NCBI GenBank assembly: GCA_023264735.1
Contig: JAHFVD010000014.1
Coordinates: 48,394-96,537 of the forward strand
Length of the DNA: 48,144 nucleotides
Origin: Mycobacterium sp.
Lineage (GTDB): Bacteria > Actinomycetota > Actinomycetes > Mycobacteriales > Mycobacteriaceae
Direction: 5' to 3'
In this document: one piece after another, positions 26,542 to 34,351 of the stretch
Position numbering within the stretch: position 1 is the stretch's first letter
How the letters are laid out: every line of letters begins with the position of its first letter
Program-made: the position numbers and the translations under genes
The notes under the pieces: generated by a model
What the model was told of the DNA's origin: nothing
Database searches by the model: none
What the model saw: the letters and a program-made list of their open reading frames with translations, nothing else

Positions 26542-28674
26542 ATGACTGACTCGTCGCTGTCCGAACTAGCCCACCGGTTCGGCGTGGCATGCGAATATCA
26601 CGACTGGACGGGACGGCTCGAGACGGTCGATGAGGCCACGCTGGTGGCTGTCCTGGCCGCGCTCGGTATCGAGGCCGGCACGGAAGAGGGCCGCGCAGCG
26701 GCACTTTCGGCCGAGGGTACCCGGTACTGGTCGCGGTCACTGCCGCCGACGATCATTGGCCGTGCCGCCACCGAGACGTCGTTCTGGGTTCATGTCACCC
26801 ACGGCGACCCGGCGCACGTCTGGGTTCGGCTCGAGGACGGCACCGTGCGCACCGGGGTGCGACAGGCCGACAATTGGACACCGCCCTTCGATCTGAACGG
26901 CAAGCTGATAGGTGAGGCGACCTTCGTGCTGCCTGCGGATCTGCCGCTGGGCTATCACGAGGTCCACCTGCGCTCCGGTGGCCAGGATTTCAGCACACCG
27001 CTGATCATCACGCCGGCCTGGCTGGGGCTTCCGGCACGACTCGGTGCGCGGCGCGTCTGGGGCCTGGCGACCCAGCTCTACAGCGTGCGGTCGAAGAACT
27101 CCTGGGGCGTCGGGGATCTCGGTGATCTCGCCGATCTGGCGGTGTGGGCCGGCGCGCGTCATGGCGCCGGCTACGTCCTGGTCAACCCGTTGCACGCGGC
27201 CGCGCCCACCCAACCGATGGAGCCCTCCCCCTACCTGCCGACGTCGCGGCGGTTCACCAATCCGCTCTATCTGCGGGTCGAGAACGTCCCCGAATTCGCG
27301 TTTCTGCCCAAACGCGGCCGGGTGTGGAAACTGCGTGCCGCGATCCAGGGCCGGGCGCGCAAGGTCGACACCATCGACCGCGACGCCTCGTGGGCGGCCA
27401 AACGCGTTGCGCTGAAGGCGATTTACCGAGTACCCCGGTCGGCGGGCCGCCAGCTGGCGTTCGACGCGTTCAAGGAGCGGGAAGGGCGCGCCCTCGACGA
27501 TTTCGCGACCTGGTCGGCGCTGGCCGACAAGCACGGCGGCAACTGGCATGAGTGGCCGAAATCGCTGCGGCACCCGGGCAACGCGGAGGTGCTCGAGTTC
27601 GCCGAACGGCACAGCGCGGCCGTCGATTTCCACCGGTGGCTGCAGTGGCAGCTCGACGATCAGCTCGCCGCGACCCAGTCCCAGGCGGTCCGGACCGGCA
27701 TGGAGCTGGGCATCATGGCTGACCTGGCCGTCGGTGTGCATCCCGACGGAGCCGATGCCTGGGCGTTGCAGGAGGTGCTGGCCCTCGGGGTGGCCGCGGG
27801 GGCACCGCCCGACGAGTTCAACCAGCTCGGGCAGAACTGGTCGCAACCGCCGTGGCGCCCCGATCAGCTCGAAGAGCTTGGCTACCAACCATTCCGGGCG
27901 TTGATCCAGACGATCCTGCGGCACGCCGGTGGCGTGCGCATCGACCACATCATCGGGTTGTTCCGGCTGTGGTGGATTCCCGCGGGGGCGCCGCCGACCA
28001 AGGGCACCTACGTGCGCTACAACCACGACGCGATGATCGGGATCGTCGCGCTGGAGGCGTACCGGGCCGGTGCGGTCGTCGTCGGTGAAGATCTGGGCAC
28101 CGTGGAGCCGTGGGTGCGCGACTATCTGCGTGCCCGCGGGATTTTGGGGACGTCGATCCTCTGGTTTGAGCGGAACAACGATGGTGACCGCAGTCCGCTG
28201 CACGCGGAGCGGTGGCGCGAACTGTGCCTGTCGTCGGTGACCACCCACGACCTACCGCCGACGCCGGGCTATCTGGCAGGCGAGCATGTGCGACTGCGTG
28301 ACAAGCTCGGCTTGCTCACCCGGCCCGCAGAAGAGGAGCTCGCCGACGACCGGGCCGAGCAGGCTGCGTGGATGGCCGAATTGCGCCGGGTTGGTCTGCT
28401 CGGTGCCGATCCCGACGAGGAGCAGGTGATCCTGGGCCTCTACCGGTACCTGGCGCGAACCCCGTCGCGACTGTTGGCGCTGGCATTGCCCGACGCGGTG
28501 GGCGACCGCCGAACCCAGAATCAGCCGGGCACCACCAACGAGTATCCGAACTGGCGGGTGCCGCTCACCGGACCAGACGGTGCACCGATGCTGCTGGAGG
28601 ATGTGCTGACCGACCCACGGGCACAGGCACTGGCCGCAGCGCTGCACGCGGCGACCGTGCCCCGCCCGGAGTAG
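26542..28674 (+). CDS. malQ: 4-alpha-glucanotransferase (amylomaltase)
   Basis: This is a 710-residue GH77 enzyme that transfers alpha-1,4-glucan segments between malto-oligosaccharides in glycogen and maltodextrin metabolism. Catalytic segments are present: the nucleophile in GGVRIDHIIGLFRLWWIP, the acid/base Glu in VVVGEDLGTVEPWV, and the third acidic residue in SSVTTHDLPPTPGYLAG. As in M. tuberculosis MalQ (724 residues), there is an N-terminal extension of about 150 residues of beta-sandwich type before GLPARLGARRVWGLATQLYS. I prefer ATG at 26542 (MTDSSLSELAHRFG), which aligns with the homologue; an in-frame ATG lies three codons upstream. It heads a four-gene run with two-base and nine-base gaps and an overlap. 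Confidence 0.95.
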   Translation: MTDSSLSELAHRFGVACEYHDWTGRLETVDEATLVAVLAALGIEAGTEEGRAAALSAEGTRYWSRSLPPTIIGRAATETSFWVHVTHGDPAHVWVRLEDGTVRTGVRQADNWTPPFDLNGKLIGEATFVLPADLPLGYHEVHLRSGGQDFSTPLIITPAWLGLPARLGARRVWGLATQLYSVRSKNSWGVGDLGDLADLAVWAGARHGAGYVLVNPLHAAAPTQPMEPSPYLPTSRRFTNPLYLRVENVPEFAFLPKRGRVWKLRAAIQGRARKVDTIDRDASWAAKRVALKAIYRVPRSAGRQLAFDAFKEREGRALDDFATWSALADKHGGNWHEWPKSLRHPGNAEVLEFAERHSAAVDFHRWLQWQLDDQLAATQSQAVRTGMELGIMADLAVGVHPDGADAWALQEVLALGVAAGAPPDEFNQLGQNWSQPPWRPDQLEELGYQPFRALIQTILRHAGGVRIDHIIGLFRLWWIPAGAPPTKGTYVRYNHDAMIGIVALEAYRAGAVVVGEDLGTVEPWVRDYLRARGILGTSILWFERNNDGDRSPLHAERWRELCLSSVTTHDLPPTPGYLAGEHVRLRDKLGLLTRPAEEELADDRAEQAAWMAELRRVGLLGADPDEEQVILGLYRYLARTPSRLLALALPDAVGDRRTQNQPGTTNEYPNWRVPLTGPDGAPMLLEDVLTDPRAQALAAALHAATVPRPE

Positions 28675-28676
28675 CG

Positions 28677-29171
28677 ATGCCGAAATTCAGTGCGGGCGTG
28701 CTGTTGTACCGGATCATCGATGGGATCGCGGAGGTGCTGATCGGTCACCCGGGCGGACCGTTCTGGGCCCGCAAGGACGATGGCGCATGGTCGATTCCGA
28801 AGGGCGAGTACGAGGTGGGTGAGGACCCGTGGGCGGCCGCCCAACGCGAGTTCGCCGAAGAACTGGGTTGCGCTGTCCCCGAGGGACCGCGGATCGCCTT
28901 CGATGCGGTCAAGCAGCCGAGCGGCAAGGTGCTGACGGTGTTCGCGGTCGACGCCGACCTGGACATCACCGATGCGCAGAGCAATACCTTCACGCTGGAA
29001 TGGCCGAAGGGATCGGGACGCCTGCAGGAGTTTCCCGAACTGGACCGGGTGGGGTGGTTCCCGGTGGCGCAGGCGCGGCGGAAACTACTCAAGGGACATG
29101 TGGTGTTCCTGGATCTGTTGATGGCTCATCAGACGGGACTCGCTGAAGGCGACGCGGGACCGGAGGGTTAG
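28677..29171 (+). CDS. NUDIX hydrolase
   Basis: This 164-residue protein has an exact NUDIX box: GEYEVGEDPWAAAQREFAEE followed by LG (G-x5-E-x7-REFxEELG). The segment KFSAGVLLYRIIDGIAEVLI starts the fold and GPFWARKDDGAWSIPKG leads into the box. The family cleaves nucleoside diphosphates linked to other groups; this subtype is found in many actinobacteria without a firm substrate. It begins two bases after the malQ stop, so it is very likely in the same transcript. A sugar-nucleotide or dinucleotide substrate would fit that context but is not shown. Confidence 0.93.
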   Translation: MPKFSAGVLLYRIIDGIAEVLIGHPGGPFWARKDDGAWSIPKGEYEVGEDPWAAAQREFAEELGCAVPEGPRIAFDAVKQPSGKVLTVFAVDADLDITDAQSNTFTLEWPKGSGRLQEFPELDRVGWFPVAQARRKLLKGHVVFLDLLMAHQTGLAEGDAGPEG

Positions 29172-29180
29172 CCTCACGAC

Positions 29181-30062
29181 GTGAAGGTCGCCGTCGTCGC
29201 ACCCATCGGGGCCGGGGTCACCGCGGACCCGGTGTGGATGAGTGAGTTTGCCCGCCATCTCGAGGCATGTGGCTTCGAATCGATCATCATGGCCGAGCAC
29301 ACGGTGTTGGTGACCCGCTACACCAGCGTGTATCCCTACGACCCGTCCGGGCGGGTCGAGGTGGCCCCGGAGTGTCCGGTGCCCGATCCGCTGGAGCTGT
29401 TGGGGTTCCTGGCCGGCCAGACGACGACGTTGGGGCTGGCCACCGGGGTGCTGGTGCTACCCAACCACCATCCGGTGATGCTCGCCAAGCGGGCCGCGAC
29501 CATCGACGTGCTCTCCGGCGGGCGGCTGCGGCTCTGTGTCGGAGTGGGGTGGCTGCGCGAGGAGATCGAAGCCTGCGGAGCGGAATTCGACAGCCGGGGC
29601 CGGCGCGCCGACGAGCAGATTCACATACTGCGGTCGCTGTGGGCCGACAATCCCGACGGGGTCTGCCACCACGGCGAGTTCTACGACTTCGACAACGCGA
29701 TGGCGTATCCGAAACCCGTTGCCGCCCAGGGTGTTCCAATTCACATCGGTGGACACAGCCGTTTCGCGGCGCGCCGGGCGGGACGCCTCGGTGACGGATT
29801 CCAACCACTCGGGGTGGGTGGCGGGGAGCTGGCGACCCTGGTCGAGGTGATGCGGGTGGCGGCCGAGGACGCCGGACGTGACCCGGATTCCCTGGAGCTG
29901 TCACTGGGCCATCTGGTCACGAAGGTCGACGCCGATCGCGCCGGGCGGCTGGCCGAGGTCGGTGCTCACCGGCTCGTGCTCGGCATGCCGTCGGTCACCG
30001 ATCTCAACGAGGCCAAAGACATGCTTTCGGCGTGCGCGCAGCGACTCGGGTTGCAGCCGTGA
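29181..30062 (+). CDS. LLM-class F420-dependent oxidoreductase
   Basis: This is a 293-residue luciferase-like TIM-barrel oxidoreductase, probably using cofactor F420, which mycobacteria make. It shows VWMSEFARHLEACGFESIIM, AEHTVLVTRYTSVYPY, TLGLATGVLVLPNHHPVML, the AKRAATIDVLSGGRLRL segment and GVGWLREEIEACG, all in the usual order. The C-terminal third has GHSRFAARRAGRLGDGFQPL. The substrate is unknown. The GTG start is nine bases after the NUDIX stop. The following SnoaL-like gene overlaps its stop. Confidence 0.93.
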   Translation: MKVAVVAPIGAGVTADPVWMSEFARHLEACGFESIIMAEHTVLVTRYTSVYPYDPSGRVEVAPECPVPDPLELLGFLAGQTTTLGLATGVLVLPNHHPVMLAKRAATIDVLSGGRLRLCVGVGWLREEIEACGAEFDSRGRRADEQIHILRSLWADNPDGVCHHGEFYDFDNAMAYPKPVAAQGVPIHIGGHSRFAARRAGRLGDGFQPLGVGGGELATLVEVMRVAAEDAGRDPDSLELSLGHLVTKVDADRAGRLAEVGAHRLVLGMPSVTDLNEAKDMLSACAQRLGLQP

Positions 30063-30514
30063 GCCTTTCGGCGCCGGATCGGTTGGCGCTCTCGGATCTG
30101 GTGCATCGCTATGCCGCTGCCGTCGACGATCAAGACGTCCAGACGGTGCTCGGATTGTTCGTCGCCGACGGCGAATTGGTGCTGCCCGAACCACCGGATG
30201 TCCTCACCCCGGTGGGCCGCCACCAGGGGCCCGATGCCGTCGCCGCTGCACTGGCCGCCGCGATCAATGTCGGGCGCACGCATCACGCCATCGATTCGGA
30301 GGTCTACACCTCGGACTCGAATCCTGATCGGGCGCAGGGGCGTATCGCGGCGACCGCACACCACTGGAGCCGGCGCGACGAGGGCATCGTCGACCTGGTC
30401 TGGTACCTGCGCTACGACGACGAGTACGTGCGGTGTGAGTCGGGGTGGCTGCTGGTGCGCCGCGCGCTGACGATCGACGCGATCGAGACGCGTCCCGCCC
30501 GCCGGTTGCGCTAG
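30059..30514 (+). CDS. SnoaL/NTF2-like small protein
   Basis: This is a 151-residue alpha+beta barrel protein of the SnoaL_4 type: LALSDLVHRYAAAVDDQDVQ, TVLGLFVADGELVLPEPP, HHAIDSEVYTSD and WYLRYDDEYVRCESGWLLVR. Members act as isomerases, dehydratases or hydrolases, or lack known activity. The GTG start overlaps the LLM gene's stop (GTGA at 30059-30062), so it probably works with that oxidoreductase, perhaps on the same substrate. Upstream in-frame starts exist inside the LLM gene but have no support. Confidence 0.88.
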   Translation: MSLSAPDRLALSDLVHRYAAAVDDQDVQTVLGLFVADGELVLPEPPDVLTPVGRHQGPDAVAAALAAAINVGRTHHAIDSEVYTSDSNPDRAQGRIAATAHHWSRRDEGIVDLVWYLRYDDEYVRCESGWLLVRRALTIDAIETRPARRLR

Positions 30515-30523
30515 GGCGAGTCC

Positions 30524-30579
30524 CGCCGAACGTGGGTCTTATGCACCAATTTTCGGGGATTTCTGTACATAGGGCCCAC
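30524..30579. repeat. Palindromic intergenic repeat, copy 1
   Basis: This copy begins CGCCGAACGTGGGTCTTATG and ends CATAGGGCCCAC. The ends GTGGGTCTTATG (30532-30543) and CATAGGGCCCAC (30568-30579) are near-complementary, so RNA or single-stranded DNA would fold into a hairpin with a loop of about 24 bases. A second copy lies at 30648-30701, and a fragment, AGAACCCACG, is seen at 30591-30600. The place, between convergent genes, would suit a bidirectional terminator or a dispersed palindromic element. Confidence 0.7.
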
Positions 30580-30647
30580 GCTCGCGACGTAGAACCCACG
30601 TAGCCACCGATTCTGCAGAGGGCCACCAATGGTCGACCGAATGAAGC

Positions 30648-30701
30648 CGCCGAACATGGGTCTTATGCACCAATTTGCGAGATTTCGACGATAAGGCCCA
30701 C
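30648..30701. repeat. Palindromic intergenic repeat, copy 2
   Basis: This copy begins CGCCGAACATGGGTCTTATG, followed by CACCAATTTGCGAGATTTCG, and ends ATAAGGCCCAC. The first 30 or so bases match copy 1 with only a few changes (ACGTGGG to ACATGGG, then AATTTT to AATTTG). The arms TGGGTCTTAT and ATAAGGCCCA pair with one mismatch. It stops ten bases before the end of the channel gene. The two copies have the same orientation and are 124 bases apart. Confidence 0.7.
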
Positions 30702-30711
30702 AGTCGGCGCC

Positions 30712-32127
30712 CTATCGCACGCCCGCAGCCGCCTCAGCCAGCGCGTCGGTTGCCGCCTTGCGGCGTATCTCGATGACGTCGCCGATCTGACGCGCCAGCC
30801 GGGCATTGTTCTGCACGACCGCATCCATGGCGTCGCGCGGCACCGACACGATTGTGGTATCGGTGAGCGCCAAGACGCCGGTGATCATCCGCTGGCGGGT
30901 CAGTGAGGTTCCGCCGATGTACTCCCCCGCCGTGAGGCTGCCAAGCGCAAGCTCGCGGCCGTCTTCGGCGTACACCATCAACCCCACCGATCCTTCGGTG
31001 ATGAATCCGACCGCATCCGGAACGCTGTTGACCGGTTGGATGATCTCACCCTCGGCGTATAGCAGCTGGCGGCTCTGTGCCGACAACGCGGCGACCGCCT
31101 CGTCGCCCAGCCCCAGTCCGGCCGCGATCCGCCGCAGCTGCGTCTCCACGTAGGTGGCCGCCGCCTCGGGATCCGGACTCGCCTCGTCGAGGTGCAGCCC
31201 GGCCCGTTGCGCGGCGTACCAGGCGCGGTGCAACAGCAGTGCTTTGGTCCCGCCCTCGTCGGCGGGCGAGGCGATCGGCACCGACACCTTGTATTTGGCT
31301 TCGCCCAGCGCCGCCACCTTGGCAGGCAAATTGGCCACCCGCGCCGGCAACCCGGTGGCCACCGACATGAGCGCCTTGGCCACCGCACCCGGTGGATCGT
31401 CGGGGCCGAACGCCAACGTGACCGCCGCTTGGTACGACGCACCCTGCACCCGGCTGAGGTTGGTGAATGATCCGGTGGCCAGCATCGCGTTCGGCACGAT
31501 CTGGATACCGTTGCCGGTGTCGATGTGGGCGGCGCGCCAGTTCACTTCGACGACACGGCCTTTGGCAGCCGACGTGGAAAGCCAATCCCCTATGCGGAAC
31601 GGCTGCTCGAACAGCAGCAACAATCCCGCGATGACGGGGCCCACCGCGGTCTGCACTGCCAGGCCGATCACGATCGATGTCACGCCGACGGCGGCGATCA
31701 GTCCGCCGATATTGGCGCCCCAGACCCACGACAGCAGCATGCCGACGCCCAGGATGATCAGCACCAGCCGGCCCAGGTCGATGAAGATCCCCGGCAGACG
31801 CTCCCGCCAGCTCCCGGCCCGCGCCGCGCCGAAGAGCGCGGCGTTGGCCCCCGACAACAGCAGCAGCATGATCAGGAAGCCGAAGACCGTCGCCGCGATC
31901 TTCGACCACGTGGCATCAATGTCGGCCTGCTCCAGCTGTGCGATCAGCAGATAGACCGCACACGCGGGGAGCACCCAGTTACGCAGCAGCCCAATCGGTT
32001 TGGCGTAGGAACTGTCCCGGCGGGCCAGGAACCCCTGCAGTTCGTTGAGCAGCAGCAGGGCCAGCGGCAGGCCGACGATGACAACGAGCGCCGGCCAGAA
32101 CCAGGGTTGCGAGGTGAAGGCGCTCAT
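30712..32127 (-). CDS. MscS-like channel with C-terminal cyclic-nucleotide-binding domain (bCNG type, Rv2434c-like)
   Basis: This is a 471-residue membrane channel. Four or five helices (about 11-30, 51-65, 78-100, 115-137) are followed by the MscS pore helix and beta domain: GGLIAAVGVTSIVIGLAVQT, GPVIAGLLLLFEQPFRIGDW and VVEVNWRAAHIDTGNGIQIV. Residues 355-445 form a cyclic-nucleotide-binding domain: LLYAEGEIIQPVN, VGFITEGSVGLMVYAEDGRE and GEYIGGTSLTRQRMITGVLA, with Glu402 and Arg413 placed like the phosphate-binding residues. Such proteins are bacterial cyclic-nucleotide-gated channels. The ATG start overlaps the stop of the cyclase gene (ATGA), so cyclase and channel are translated together. 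The ORF extension upstream of this ATG is not part of the gene. Confidence 0.92.
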   Translation of the reverse strand: MSAFTSQPWFWPALVVIVGLPLALLLLNELQGFLARRDSSYAKPIGLLRNWVLPACAVYLLIAQLEQADIDATWSKIAATVFGFLIMLLLLSGANAALFGAARAGSWRERLPGIFIDLGRLVLIILGVGMLLSWVWGANIGGLIAAVGVTSIVIGLAVQTAVGPVIAGLLLLFEQPFRIGDWLSTSAAKGRVVEVNWRAAHIDTGNGIQIVPNAMLATGSFTNLSRVQGASYQAAVTLAFGPDDPPGAVAKALMSVATGLPARVANLPAKVAALGEAKYKVSVPIASPADEGGTKALLLHRAWYAAQRAGLHLDEASPDPEAAATYVETQLRRIAAGLGLGDEAVAALSAQSRQLLYAEGEIIQPVNSVPDAVGFITEGSVGLMVYAEDGRELALGSLTAGEYIGGTSLTRQRMITGVLALTDTTIVSVPRDAMDAVVQNNARLARQIGDVIEIRRKAATDALAEAAAGVR

Positions 32128-34277
32128 ACCGGGTGCCGCGTCCCGACGTCCAGGCGCCAGACCGGTTCGTTGCCCTCGGCCCCGCTGAGGGTGCCGGCAT
32201 CGGTGAACGAATAGATGCCGACCACCGCGTCGTGTACCCGGTCGCTGACGAAGACGCCCGCCGTCTTCGTCGCGGCGTGGACCCGATTGGCCAGGTCCAC
32301 GGCCTCGCCCCACAGCGCGTAGATCTTGGAGCGCTGCCCGACCAGACCGCTCGTGACGGGACCGCTGTCGATCCCGGCCCGGATCGCCAGCCGGGCGTCG
32401 TGCTGGTCGTTGAACCGGCTGACGATCTCGGTGAGCTCTTGGGCGAAGGCAATCGTCCGGCTGGCGTGGTCAACTCGCGGCACCACCAGGCCGCACGTGG
32501 CCAGCAGCCCGTTGTCCTGCATGCTGCGGACCTGCTCGACGCCGTGGCGTTCGGCGGCCCCGTCGAAGGATTCCACCAGCGAATTCAGCATCGCGACGGA
32601 TTCCCCGGACGGCATCGATCGGGAGAACTCGTCGAACCCGAGCAACTGGATGTAGATCACCGAGACGTCGCGGTAGTGCGTGCTGATGTTCTCCTCGCCG
32701 TCGCGGTAGCGCCGGGCCACCGATTCGGGCATCAAACTGGCCAAGAGCTCGTCGTTTTCGCGGCGCTGCTCGTCGATCAGCAGTTGTTTGGTTTGCAGGC
32801 TGGCGCTCATATCGTTGAAAGCCGAAGCCAGCTCACCGATTTCATCGCGGGCTGTGACGGGAACGCTGACCCCGAGTTCACCGCCCGCGACCCGGCGCAC
32901 CGCAGCACCCAGGCTCTTGATCGGCCGGGTGAGAATTCGGCTGAACAGCAACGCCAGCAGCGACACCACGAGCACGATCGCGGCTGTCGACAGGGCGATG
33001 TTGCGCGCGAACGTGTCAACCGGGGCCAGCGCCTCGGACTTGTCGATCTTGGCCACCAGCACCCAGTCCAGCCCAGGGATGTCCAGCGGCGCGTAGGCAA
33101 CCAGTGCCTCGGGTCCGATGTAGTCGCGCGCGGTGGTCACCCCGGTCTCGCCGGTCAGTGCACGGTTGACCGCCAGCTTGTCCACCGGCTGCAACAGGAT
33201 GCTGCCCTTGACGGTCACCTGTCGCTCGGCGACCTCATCGGGAGTGCCGTCCGCGACCACCTCTTCGGCGTAATGCTTGGGATCGGTGAGCAGTTCCCGG
33301 GATACCGATCGCATCAGCTTGTCCGGACCGGCCAGGTACGTCTCCCCCGACTGCCCGAGGCCGTCGTCGACCCAGTGCCCCTGCCCAGTCATCACATCGT
33401 TGACCGAGTCGAGGGACAGTTGCAGCGCCAGCACGCCAGCAATGCTGCCGTCCCGCCCGATCGGCGACAGCACCCACTGCGTCGGCCTGCCGAACGACGG
33501 GGCATACCGCTCGAAGTCACTGATGAAGGTCTGGTCCACCGAGGTCGCCTGCAGCGCCTCGCGGTAGGTACGCGCCAAAACCGTCGTGCTGTAGGGACCC
33601 CTGCTCACGTTCGTGCCGAGGTCGACACCCTTGTACGCGGTGTAGACGACATTGCCCTGGGTGTCGAGGATCATGGCATCCTCGAAGTTGAATCGCTGCG
33701 TCAGATCGGCAAAGAACGGCTGATAGCGGGCGTTGACCGCCGACCAGGCGCTGGGATCCCCCGCCGTGTTCACCTTGATCGCTGCATCGGAATCGCCCTG
33801 TGCCGGAACGGTGTACGCGTTCTGCAGATATGTTGCCGCATTGCTGGTCGGCTGGAACAGCGAGGCGTCGACGGGTTGGCCCGTGCGCTGTGCCAGCGCA
33901 GGGCCGAACACCGTCGAGTAGTACTTTGCCACGGACTGTTCGGCGCCCGGCGGCAGCGGCGTCGTCTGAAGATCGTTGAACGCCTTGCTGAATTCGTTGG
34001 CCGCCGCGATCGTTTGGGTGCCGTGGGTGACGATCGACGCCGCGTCGGCGACTTTCGTATAGAACTCCGTGATCTCGCGTGCCCGCGACTCCCGCAGCTG
34101 GGTCAGCCGCTGGAACTCGGCATTTCGCAGCGACGTGGTGCCGGAGACGTATCCGATCGCGCCGGCGATCACGACGGACACGATGCTGACCGCGAGCAAC
34201 ATGATCAGCAACTTCGACTGGAACCCCAGCGATCGCGGCCGACCGCCCCGCGACAGCGCACCCGAAAGTCGGACCAC
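32124..34277 (-). CDS. Receptor-type class III cyclase homologue with degenerate catalytic site (Rv2435c-like)
   Basis: This is a 717-residue membrane protein: helix 1 (about 22-44), a large extracytoplasmic Cache-like sensor domain, helix 2 (about 425-447), HAMP (RILTRPIKSLGAAVRRVAGG), then a cyclase homology domain from about 530. The domain keeps the fold but not the active site. The first metal Asp is Gln544 (SVIYIQLLGFDEF), and the usual G-D pair reads QD (Gln587/Asp588). The adenine-selecting Lys is Arg584, its partner Asp is Ala654 (KIYALWGEAVDL), and the transition-state Asn is Asp661; Arg665 is kept. A classic adenylate or guanylate cyclase activity is therefore unlikely. It may be a sensor acting directly on the coupled channel. 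GTG start at 34275-34277. Confidence 0.9.
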   Translation of the reverse strand: MVRLSGALSRGGRPRSLGFQSKLLIMLLAVSIVSVVIAGAIGYVSGTTSLRNAEFQRLTQLRESRAREITEFYTKVADAASIVTHGTQTIAAANEFSKAFNDLQTTPLPPGAEQSVAKYYSTVFGPALAQRTGQPVDASLFQPTSNAATYLQNAYTVPAQGDSDAAIKVNTAGDPSAWSAVNARYQPFFADLTQRFNFEDAMILDTQGNVVYTAYKGVDLGTNVSRGPYSTTVLARTYREALQATSVDQTFISDFERYAPSFGRPTQWVLSPIGRDGSIAGVLALQLSLDSVNDVMTGQGHWVDDGLGQSGETYLAGPDKLMRSVSRELLTDPKHYAEEVVADGTPDEVAERQVTVKGSILLQPVDKLAVNRALTGETGVTTARDYIGPEALVAYAPLDIPGLDWVLVAKIDKSEALAPVDTFARNIALSTAAIVLVVSLLALLFSRILTRPIKSLGAAVRRVAGGELGVSVPVTARDEIGELASAFNDMSASLQTKQLLIDEQRRENDELLASLMPESVARRYRDGEENISTHYRDVSVIYIQLLGFDEFSRSMPSGESVAMLNSLVESFDGAAERHGVEQVRSMQDNGLLATCGLVVPRVDHASRTIAFAQELTEIVSRFNDQHDARLAIRAGIDSGPVTSGLVGQRSKIYALWGEAVDLANRVHAATKTAGVFVSDRVHDAVVGIYSFTDAGTLSGAEGNEPVWRLDVGTRHPV

Positions 34278-34351
34278 GTAGGACCCCCGCTCGTATATGC
34301 GGCATCGCCGCTGGTCGAGCGGATGTTAGCGCATCTAGGGGAACGGAGGAG

